From positions 11,746 to 75,745 of the forward strand of contig JAVVVI010000005.1 of NCBI GenBank assembly GCA_036652735.1: DNA of 64,000 nucleotides. The letters are read 5' to 3'. Position 1 is the first letter of the stretch, and each line of letters begins with the position of its first letter. Made by a program: the position numbers and the translations under genes. The DNA comes from JAGOGN01 sp036652735. Lineage in GTDB: Bacteria > Bacillota > Clostridia > Lachnospirales > Lachnospiraceae. Below are positions 1 through 6,739 of the stretch, in pieces. The notes under the pieces were generated by a model. That model ran no database searches. It was given only the letters and a program-made list of their open reading frames with translations, and had not been told where the DNA came from.

Positions 1-58
1 AAATGTTTTTTTCTACCTCTTCATAATTTACCTGACAGGCTGTGTGATTATTACTCAT
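1..58 (-). CDS. N-terminus of a probable YggS/PLPBP-family protein (partial)
   Basis: Only the first 19 codons are inside the window. They begin with an ATG whose first eight bases overlap the end of the HlyD-like gene (ATGAGTAA). The peptide ends in NYEEVEKNI, which resembles the first helix of the YggS family of pyridoxal-phosphate homeostasis proteins. In related Clostridia that family often follows an HlyD-like gene and precedes sepF. The assignment rests on very few residues and on remembered synteny, so the existence of a gene is likelier than its identity. Confidence 0.4.
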   Translation of the reverse strand, partial: MSNNHTACQVNYEEVEKNI

Positions 59-1442
59 CAACAATATCTCCTTCTTTTACGATGGAACCATCTAATGCGA
101 TATGATCATATATTCCAATTCCATAATCGGTTCCCTTTTCAATAATGGAATAATCTTCATTGGAAAATAAAATATTAATTTGTTTAAAAACCGCATATCC
201 TTTATTAATATTAAAGACACCGGAAAGTTCTTTTGTGGTTGTTATTTTATAAGAACGGTTTGATTCCGGCTGAATTAAACTGTCTCCTTTTTTTAATTCA
301 TCGCTGCGAATATAATAAAAATCATCTTGGGCACAATAGATGGACGCTTTTACAAATTGAACACTGATTTTTCCTTTTTTATCCACTGTCTGCTTTAAAA
401 ATCCACTTTCACTGGAATTGCCGCCTTTGGTTGCATATTCTACCGGTACTCTTAAAAACTCTTCCTTTACAATGGCGGTATTGGGAATTTTCAACCCATC
501 AATTGGATCAACGGTAAATTTAATGGATAAAAACCGTTCATCTGCATAGCGAATCATTCCATTATTAAAGGATAGGATTAAGTAATCAGATCCGTTTATT
601 TCTTTTAGCGTTGTACCGGCCCAGGCAGATTTCCCATCTTTTCTGAAGGTTATTTTAAGAAAGGTCTCGTCCTGAAGCTGTTTCACTTCCTGCTTTGATA
701 CCGGAACCACAAGCTGCCAGTTTTCATTGGTAACTAATTTATAAACCGCTTCATTTTTCTGAACCTTCTTTTTAATCTTCAGATTGATTTTATTGTACGA
801 AGATTCATTCATCATACTTGGTTGAAAATTATCTAAGGTCACATCTTCCATCTCATCCACGGAATATAATATAATTCCGGGTTCTTTGGGATAATATGTT
901 TTGAAATCCGCCGCTCCATTTTCATTTAAAAATTTTCCATTAAAGGTTCCATCTTCATCCAATGTTAACGCTTCCAGAATTTTTGCTTTTAAATCATCTT
1001 TAAACATATAGGTATTATAAAAAGTTGATCCACTGTACGAATAGGAAAATTGTTCCAGCGCATCCTTTATTTTTTGAGTTGCATACACACTGTTTAAGTT
1101 CTCTGCTTGCTTGGATTGAATCCTGGTTTCAAAAAAATCACCGGTAGAATCCAAGGAGTAAATCAATGATTTGGGACTGACTTTTGTTTTGTCCTGGGGA
1201 AAATAATTAATATATCCATCTTCCCCGGAAAGAACAACGGTTTCTTCCCGAATAGCAAACCCCGTATAACTATTGTTCTGTGCTATATTGCCTGCTTGTA
1301 CTTCGCAGGCAGTCACATGTTCCTGCGTAATATAATGAACCACACAAACCATTATATAAATAAAAATAAATCCAAATATGACCATACCGATATTAATGTT
1401 AAATGGTTTTTTGTATTTAATAATTTTTTTATTCTTTGGCAT
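51..1442 (-). CDS. HlyD-family adaptor-like membrane protein
   Basis: A 463-residue protein with a short basic cytoplasmic N-terminus and one membrane helix (about residues 17-38). A long extracellular part follows that resembles HlyD/MFP adaptor proteins, with a biotinyl-lipoyl-like start (AIREETVV, GYINYF) and beta-rich C-terminal repeats. Adaptors of this family normally link an inner-membrane pump to an outer partner, but no transporter is adjacent here. It overlaps the next gene by 8 bp, so the two are probably translated together. In related genomes such a protein sits beside yggS/sepF division genes, so an envelope role is more likely than export. The start ATG at 1442 is the first after a stop-rich spacer. 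Confidence 0.65.
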   Translation of the reverse strand: MPKNKKIIKYKKPFNINIGMVIFGFIFIYIMVCVVHYITQEHVTACEVQAGNIAQNNSYTGFAIREETVVLSGEDGYINYFPQDKTKVSPKSLIYSLDSTGDFFETRIQSKQAENLNSVYATQKIKDALEQFSYSYSGSTFYNTYMFKDDLKAKILEALTLDEDGTFNGKFLNENGAADFKTYYPKEPGIILYSVDEMEDVTLDNFQPSMMNESSYNKINLKIKKKVQKNEAVYKLVTNENWQLVVPVSKQEVKQLQDETFLKITFRKDGKSAWAGTTLKEINGSDYLILSFNNGMIRYADERFLSIKFTVDPIDGLKIPNTAIVKEEFLRVPVEYATKGGNSSESGFLKQTVDKKGKISVQFVKASIYCAQDDFYYIRSDELKKGDSLIQPESNRSYKITTTKELSGVFNINKGYAVFKQINILFSNEDYSIIEKGTDYGIGIYDHIALDGSIVKEGDIVDE

Positions 1443-1583
1443 ATTTCCACCATCTTCTTTTTTTTAACCACTGCTATAGTTTAACATTTTTTTTCATAGA
1501 ACTCAACTTTGATTTTTCGTTTTATTGTATAAAAGAGCGAAAAGCACACATACTACCTTTATAAAAAAACATAGGAGGACAAT

Positions 1584-1796
1584 ATGAATTCAAAAGCTTT
1601 GGATTATATTTTATTAACTTTCGTAATCATTGGTGCTATCAACTGGGGCCTAATTGGTTTCTTTCGATTTGATTTAGTCGCATTTTTACTTGGAGATATG
1701 TCTTGGCTCTCAAGAATTATTTATGCCATAGTCGGTCTGAGCGGTTTGTATCTAATTAGTACTTATGGACGAATTCGATCCATGAAGGAAGTATAG
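1584..1796 (+). CDS. DUF378 small membrane protein (YuzA-like)
   Basis: A 70-residue protein made of two hydrophobic segments (about residues 8-30 and 42-62) joined by a short loop. It carries the AINWGL motif followed by a GLSGLY motif, which is typical of the DUF378 family. Members are widespread small membrane proteins with no known function. AGGAGG lies 7 nt before the ATG. It is one of the few plus-strand genes here, stands alone, and is closed by the hairpin at about 1806-1840. Confidence 0.85.
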   Translation: MNSKALDYILLTFVIIGAINWGLIGFFRFDLVAFLLGDMSWLSRIIYAIVGLSGLYLISTYGRIRSMKEV

Positions 1797-1805
1797 AAAA
1801 TAAAA

Positions 1806-1840
1806 GGGTGCCTTAAGTTTTCTTAAGACACCTTCTCTTT
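1806..1840. terminator. Bidirectional intrinsic terminator
   Basis: An 11-bp stem (GGTGCCTTAAG against CTTAAGACACC, one mismatch or wobble) encloses a TTTT loop. A pyrimidine-rich tract follows on the plus strand and CTTTTATTTT on the minus strand. It lies between the convergent DUF378 gene and the P-loop gene, so it can stop both transcripts. Confidence 0.8.
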
Positions 1841-1861
1841 GTTCCTGCTTAAATCATTTTG

Positions 1862-2287
1862 TTACAAGGAAATAATAATATTATCTTTAATACATTCCGG
1901 CAGATCGCGCTCATCTCTGGAAACACTGAGGACAAAATTAACACCGAACATCTCACTAATTCCTTCTAATTTTCTGATTGCATGGCTAATTTCATCACCG
2001 GTTGCATAAGAAATCGTAAGAAAACTATCCAGATACATTTCTTGTAAATCATGATCCTGCGAAACAATCCCGCAGATAAATCCTAAAAATTCATCGCAAT
2101 TTGTAATCTGAAAATCCAGAACATTAATCAAACGAATCTTGTTATGTAACTCATACATATGCTTTGAGTTCTTGTCTAAGAAAACAATACTTCCATTTGC
2201 TGTCTTTACGGCTTCATTTGCTTTGTCTAAAAGATGCTTTGTTTTCCCTTTTCCCTTTTCACCTGAAATAATCTGTACCATAGGCAT
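1862..2287 (-). CDS. Small P-loop ATPase-like protein
   Basis: A 141-residue protein with a Walker A motif, GEKGKGKTK, at residues 9-17, followed by VFLDKNS, which may act like a Walker B strand. Close relatives in Lachnospiraceae are often labelled as PilT-like or ATP-binding proteins, but there is no full PilT core here and no pilus genes nearby. It has its own sigma-A promoter just behind the D,D-carboxypeptidase gene and ends at a bidirectional terminator, so it is probably monocistronic. A GGAGG-type site precedes the ATG; a second ATG two codons in is an alternative start. The function is unknown. Confidence 0.7.
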   Translation of the reverse strand: MPMVQIISGEKGKGKTKHLLDKANEAVKTANGSIVFLDKNSKHMYELHNKIRLINVLDFQITNCDEFLGFICGIVSQDHDLQEMYLDSFLTISYATGDEISHAIRKLEGISEMFGVNFVLSVSRDERDLPECIKDNIIISL

Positions 2288-2385
2288 TTCCTCCTGGAAT
2301 CTTCCTGCTTCGCAAAACCCTGTAAATTTTCTATTACTACATCAATACAAATCGTTTTGCTCTGCAACAGTTATTTTATAGTTCA

Positions 2386-2414
2386 ATTATAGAATACATC
2401 CTGTAGAAATACAA
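2386..2414 (-). promoter_or_regulatory. Sigma-A promoter for the small P-loop gene
   Basis: On the minus strand TTGTAT (2414-2409) and TATAAT (2391-2386) are separated by exactly 17 bp. The -35 box abuts the stop codon of the upstream carboxypeptidase gene. Transcription would begin near 2379, about 90 nt before the P-loop start codon. Confidence 0.65.
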
Positions 2415-3404
2415 CTATAAATTAGAAAATTGTTCTAGTATTTTTTTCATAAAATAATAAAGGTTCTCACTGCTCCCTGCTTTTAACACAATTGATATTA
2501 CAGATTCCTTTTTTTTGTTTTTACTTAATAGCACCAAACAGCGTCCGGCATCATCGGTTGTTCCTGTTTTTCCACCAAGAATGGTAACATCTTCCGGTGG
2601 AGCTACCTCGCCCTTTAAAAAGGCATTTGTGGATTTGTAGGTGGTCTCTATTTCATCTCCATCACTGTTTTTATAATTACAGGTATAGGATTTACAGTGA
2701 ATAAGCTTTTTGAATTTCTTTTCTTTTATGGCTTCATTAAAGATAAGATAAAGGTCATATACCGTTGTATAATGTTCCTTGTCATGAAGTCCATTTGGAT
2801 TCACAAAATGGGAATGCGTGGCACCTATTTTTTTACATTCATCATTCATTAAAGCGGAGAACTTTTCCACACTTCCGGATACATACTCTGCAATTGCAAT
2901 TGCGGCATCATTACCGCTTTCCATCATTAAGCCATGTAAAAGGGCATCCAGGGTCAACTTATCTCCCACCTTTAAATTGCAGCTGGAAGCACCGCTTGGC
3001 AGATCCACAGCGGTAGCACTCACTGTAATTACATCACTTAAATTTCCATACTTATAGGCAAGCAATGCCGTTAAAATTTTAGTGGTACTTGCCGGATACA
3101 TCTTTTTATATAAATGATATCCATAAGGAATCTCCTTTGTATCCAAATTAAACAAACCTGCAGCACCACAAAGCTCACTTTTTACCTGATCTTTGTTAAT
3201 ATTTGCGGAAGGCGTAACACAAAGTTCATCTGAAAAGAAGCTCGTTTCTCCTGATTTTTCGGCATCTTTTGATTCTTCATTTAAAACCGGTTGATAAACC
3301 ATATAAGCATCTGAAAATGCTACTTTTTTTCCACAACCGGATAGTGTACTAACAAGCAGAACCATACACAGGAATCCGGCTATACCTTTATTTATATATT
3401 TCAC
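2415..3404 (-). CDS. D-alanyl-D-alanine carboxypeptidase lipoprotein (peptidase S11)
   Basis: This penicillin-binding protein trims the terminal D-alanine from peptidoglycan stem peptides outside the membrane. It has 329 residues and starts with a lipoprotein signal ending in LSGC (Cys24 would be lipidated). The three active-site motifs are in order: STTK at 106-109, SGN at 163-165 and KTG at 279-281. It resembles the DacF/DacB group but is shorter than Bacillus DacF and lacks a clear C-terminal amphipathic anchor; the lipid anchor would replace it. The start is GTG, overlapping the end of mgsA by 17 bp, with GGAG about 12 nt upstream. It is the last gene of the shape/division operon. Confidence 0.9.
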   Translation of the reverse strand: MKYINKGIAGFLCMVLLVSTLSGCGKKVAFSDAYMVYQPVLNEESKDAEKSGETSFFSDELCVTPSANINKDQVKSELCGAAGLFNLDTKEIPYGYHLYKKMYPASTTKILTALLAYKYGNLSDVITVSATAVDLPSGASSCNLKVGDKLTLDALLHGLMMESGNDAAIAIAEYVSGSVEKFSALMNDECKKIGATHSHFVNPNGLHDKEHYTTVYDLYLIFNEAIKEKKFKKLIHCKSYTCNYKNSDGDEIETTYKSTNAFLKGEVAPPEDVTILGGKTGTTDDAGRCLVLLSKNKKKESVISIVLKAGSSENLYYFMKKILEQFSNL

Positions 3405-3783
3405 GCCACGCTAAGTCTCCTCTATCCAAAGATTTTATTAAAAGTTCTGCTGTTGCAAGATTCGTTGCAATTGGGATATTATGCATATCACATAAACGCA
3501 TCACATTGTTTGCATCGGGTTCATGGCTCTTTGGTGATAATGGATCTCTTAAAAAAATAACTAAATCGATCTGATTATGTTCTATTTGTGAGCCCATCTG
3601 CTGTTCTCCGCCTAAATGTCCGGTTAAATATTTGTGAATGCTGAGGTTTGTCACTTCTTCTACTAATCGTCCGGTTGTACCGGTTGCAAAAAGACTGTTT
3701 TTACTTAAAATTCCTTTGTAAGCAATACAAAAATTCTGCATTAATTTTTTCTTTGAATCATGTGCAATCAGTCCAATATTCAT
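3388..3783 (-). CDS. mgsA: Methylglyoxal synthase
   Basis: Converts dihydroxyacetone phosphate to methylglyoxal and phosphate, a bypass that frees phosphate when sugar phosphates pile up. The 131-residue length is normal for the family. Visible signatures are the N-terminal LIAHDSKK strand, the phosphate-binding TGTTGRL loop (34-40), GHLGGEQQMG (55-64) and the catalytic RDPLSPKSHEPD segment (79-90). It overlaps rodA by 4 bp (ATGA) and the carboxypeptidase gene by 17 bp, so it is translationally embedded in a cell-wall operon. That linkage recurs in related Firmicutes, but its meaning is unclear. Confidence 0.95.
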   Translation of the reverse strand: MNIGLIAHDSKKKLMQNFCIAYKGILSKNSLFATGTTGRLVEEVTNLSIHKYLTGHLGGEQQMGSQIEHNQIDLVIFLRDPLSPKSHEPDANNVMRLCDMHNIPIATNLATAELLIKSLDRGDLAWREIYK

Positions 3784-4901
3784 CGATATACCCCCGTCCT
3801 ATATTTTTCCGGCTGTAGTCCTACATTTAAAACCAGTCCAATTCCAATATAAAGGGATAGCAGACTGGTAAGACCATAACTTACAAATGGCAATGGCAGT
3901 CCTGTATTTGGCAATAATCCGGTTGCAACACTCATATTAATAAATCCCTGAACAGAAATTAACGTTGCTACACCGGTTGCAATTAGCCGCCCTGCCATAG
4001 TGCTTGCTTTTTTGGCAATTAAAATGCATTCAAAGGCAATTAAGAACAAAAGAATCACAACAACTGCGCTGCCTACAAATCCTAATTCTTCCCCGACAAT
4101 TGCATAAATAAAATCGGTCTGAGGTTCCGTAATGAAATTGCCATTTTTCAAGGAGGCAACCACATTATTGTTCAGTCCCTTCCCCCACAATTGACCGGAT
4201 CCAATTGCCATAATGGAATTTTGCTGCTGCAAGGCAGTCTCCGGAAATTTTTCCGGCTGCAGCCACCCCATAATTCGTAGATATTGAAAGTGTTCTAAGA
4301 TATTCTGTCCATCTTTTAAAACCAGACTCATGAATACAATTCCACCCGGTATGGATACAAGGAGAATTGCACCAATTATTTTATAGCTTAAGCCCGCCGT
4401 AAAAATCATTCCTGCAAAAATTCCCGCAGTAACAATTGTTGTGGACAAATCCGGCTGTTTTAAAATCAACAATAGTGGTGGTGCAGCAAAAACAATGGTT
4501 AAAAGTAAAATCTTCCATGTATTGAGCTTTTCTTCGTATTTTGAAAACCAGTATGCAAAGAATAAAATCAATAAAATCTTTGCTAATTCAGATGGTTGAA
4601 ACCGAAATCCATGAAAATCAATCCAACGGGTTGCTCCCCCTGCATCATCTCCAAAAAATTTAACAATCATGAGTATTGCTATGGTAAATGCATAAATCAA
4701 CCAGCTAAATTTTAAGATAAATTTGTAATCAATCAAAGAGACAATTACCATTGTAATAATCCCCACAAGCATTCCAATTTCCTGTTTTGTTTGTACCGAT
4801 TCTTTTGCACTGCCAATTACAAATATCCCTATAATGGTTAATGTAACTACATAAATCACAAGACGAAATCGATAATCTTTTAAATGATATTTCTTTAGCA
4901 T
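3780..4901 (-). CDS. rodA: RodA: SEDS peptidoglycan glycosyltransferase
   Basis: A 373-residue polytopic protein with about ten membrane helices, of the FtsW/RodA/SpoVE family, which polymerises lipid II into glycan strands. Typical features are FRFQPSELAKI near residue 100, LKQPDLSTT near 147-155, the GKGLNN loop, and FVSYGLTSLL near the C-terminus. RodA is favoured over FtsW or SpoVE because the gene follows mreBCD, PBP2 and minCDE. RodA would pair with the PBP2 encoded upstream for side-wall elongation. The gene overlaps mgsA by 4 bp. Confidence 0.9.
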   Translation of the reverse strand: MLKKYHLKDYRFRLVIYVVTLTIIGIFVIGSAKESVQTKQEIGMLVGIITMVIVSLIDYKFILKFSWLIYAFTIAILMIVKFFGDDAGGATRWIDFHGFRFQPSELAKILLILFFAYWFSKYEEKLNTWKILLLTIVFAAPPLLLILKQPDLSTTIVTAGIFAGMIFTAGLSYKIIGAILLVSIPGGIVFMSLVLKDGQNILEHFQYLRIMGWLQPEKFPETALQQQNSIMAIGSGQLWGKGLNNNVVASLKNGNFITEPQTDFIYAIVGEELGFVGSAVVVILLFLIAFECILIAKKASTMAGRLIATGVATLISVQGFINMSVATGLLPNTGLPLPFVSYGLTSLLSLYIGIGLVLNVGLQPEKYRTGVYR

Positions 4902-4950
4902 AATTCAGTCCTTATTATTTCCATGTGAGTTTGCAATATCTTCTATACTG

Positions 4951-5226
4951 CTATTTTGCTGAGTGCTTCATGTCCTTAATTGGTATATTGGCATAGAGTG
5001 CAGGAACACTGCCATTATTGCCTTCCGACTCGGTCTGGGTGATTTGAATATCCAACCCTTCCGCGTCAATTTCCATATATTTTGATATTACCGCAATAAT
5101 ATCATTTTTAATCATTTCCATTACATCTGGTGAACAATTTGCACGATCCGATACTAATAGTAATTTTAGTCTGTCCTTTGCAATATCTCCAGAATTTTTT
5201 TTCTTAAACAGATCAAATAAACTCAT
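4951..5226 (-). CDS. minE: MinE, topological specificity factor for division site
   Basis: A 91-residue protein matching MinE: an N-terminal amphipathic segment (MSLFDLFKKK), the anti-MinCD helix (AKDRLKLLLVSDR), then a small alpha/beta dimerisation domain ending with KYMEIDAEGLDIQI. MinE stimulates the MinD ATPase and drives MinCD oscillation away from mid-cell. It lies 11 bp after minD. Having MinE rather than DivIVA-only control is usual in many Clostridia and distinguishes this region from Bacillus. Confidence 0.93.
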   Translation of the reverse strand: MSLFDLFKKKNSGDIAKDRLKLLLVSDRANCSPDVMEMIKNDIIAVISKYMEIDAEGLDIQITQTESEGNNGSVPALYANIPIKDMKHSAK

Positions 5227-5237
5227 AAAGTACCTCC

Positions 5238-6026
5238 CTACTTTTTAAACAAATTCACCAATTTTGTCCAAACCCCGTTCTTAACATTAAAGTCCATTAA
5301 AGGAATATCTTCTCCGATAATCCGTTTACATATATTGGCATACGCTTGTCCTGCCATGCTTTCATTTCCAACTAAAGGTTCTCCTTGATTGGTTGAAATA
5401 ACGACCTGTTCATCATCCGGTACTGCGCCAAGTAAATCAATGGATAAGATATCCACTACATCATCAATGGACATCATATCTCCCCGCTTAACCATGTCCA
5501 TACGCAGGCGGTTCACAACAAGCTGAATCTGTCCAATTTCATTTGCCTCAAGTAAACCAATAATACGGTCCGCATCCCGGATTGCAGATACTTCCGGAGT
5601 GGTTATAATAATTGCACGATCTGCACCGGCAATTGCATTTTTAAATCCCTGTTCAATTCCGGCCGGACAATCCAGAATTATGTAATCATATTCCTCTTTT
5701 AACTCTGCTGTTAATTTCTGCATTTGCTCAGGTGTAACGGCTGTCTTATCTCTTGTCTGAGCCGATGGCAGCAAGTACAAATCCGGATATTTTTTATCCT
5801 TAATCAATGCCTGCTTAATTCTGCAATTTCCTTCTACAACGTCTACCAAATTATATACAATTCGATTTTCAAGTCCCATTACTACATCTAAATTACGCAG
5901 TCCAATATCGGTATCAATTAACACAACTTTTTTATTTAATTGTGCCAGTCCGGTTCCAATATTTGCCGACGTTGTGGTTTTACCAACGCCACCTTTCCCG
6001 GATGTTATTACAATTACTTCACTCAT
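5238..6026 (-). CDS. minD: MinD, septum-site-determining ATPase
   Basis: A 262-residue ParA/MinD-type ATPase that dimerises on the membrane with ATP and recruits MinC. The deviant Walker A motif GKGGVGKTT is at residues 10-18. IDTDIGLRNLDVVMG follows near 38, and LDCPAGIEQGF is near 138. The C-terminus is a short amphipathic membrane-targeting helix (WTKLVNLFKK). The gene lies between minC and minE with spacers of 21 and 11 bp. Confidence 0.97.
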   Translation of the reverse strand: MSEVIVITSGKGGVGKTTTSANIGTGLAQLNKKVVLIDTDIGLRNLDVVMGLENRIVYNLVDVVEGNCRIKQALIKDKKYPDLYLLPSAQTRDKTAVTPEQMQKLTAELKEEYDYIILDCPAGIEQGFKNAIAGADRAIIITTPEVSAIRDADRIIGLLEANEIGQIQLVVNRLRMDMVKRGDMMSIDDVVDILSIDLLGAVPDDEQVVISTNQGEPLVGNESMAGQAYANICKRIIGEDIPLMDFNVKNGVWTKLVNLFKK

Positions 6027-6047
6027 ATACTCTTTCCTCCAAATTAA

Positions 6048-6722
6048 TCAAATTGATTTCATAAATCCTTTTGTGATGGGATTAATACAAATACATCCAT
6101 CTATTAGCATTGCAATTTCTGGATCCGGTGCTTTTTTACGGTCTCTTACGGACCATACTGCTCCATCTGCACTTCTTCCAATAATATCTGCTATTTTTAT
6201 CTGCATTGGATCCATTTCCAACGCAGCAACAAAAGCTGTTTCATTTCCTGCTGCACCCGCATATGCATTTCCCTTTAGTGTTCCAAGAATTACAATATTT
6301 CCTTTTGCAATTACTTTTGCACCCGGATTTACATCTCCCAGAATTACGATACTTGTTTCTGACTCTAAAACCTGTCCGCTCCTTAAGGTTCCTTTATAAA
6401 ACTGACCGGTCCTTGTTGATTCTTCCAAATCAAATGTTTCTAACTTCTGATGCATTCGTTCTTCTAAATCTTGGTTCTTATCCATTATACAGGCAATTTT
6501 AATATTGGTTCGTTCTGTAATTGCCAGTATAATTTCACGTTCTTCCTCTGTAGACAATTCTCTTCCTTCAAAGGCAATTGCAATTTTTGCATTTTTAAAA
6601 AACTTTTCGGATTCCTTAAATTTTTCTATAATATCTTCAATCAAGGTTTCAAGAGGTACCTCTTTGTCCAGAAGAAGGTTGATTCCATATTTATTACTTT
6701 TTAAGATAACTGATTGTGACAT
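6048..6722 (-). CDS. minC: MinC, septum formation inhibitor
   Basis: A 224-residue FtsZ-polymerisation inhibitor. The N-terminal half binds FtsZ. The C-terminal half is the beta-helix domain, recognisable from glycine-rich turns (RSGQVLESETSIVILGDV, NPGAKVIAKGNIVILG) and the MQIKIADIIGRS strand that contacts MinD. It sits 17 bp behind the PBP2 gene, so the Min system is cotranscribed with the elongasome genes. Confidence 0.92.
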   Translation of the reverse strand: MSQSVILKSNKYGINLLLDKEVPLETLIEDIIEKFKESEKFFKNAKIAIAFEGRELSTEEEREIILAITERTNIKIACIMDKNQDLEERMHQKLETFDLEESTRTGQFYKGTLRSGQVLESETSIVILGDVNPGAKVIAKGNIVILGTLKGNAYAGAAGNETAFVAALEMDPMQIKIADIIGRSADGAVWSVRDRKKAPDPEIAMLIDGCICINPITKGFMKSI

Positions 6723-6739
6723 TTTTTCCCTCCATCTGA

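Noticed and set aside
5974..6399. Plus-strand open frame opposite minC and minD
   Set aside because: It is a shadow of two certain genes, without a ribosome site or recognisable protein features.
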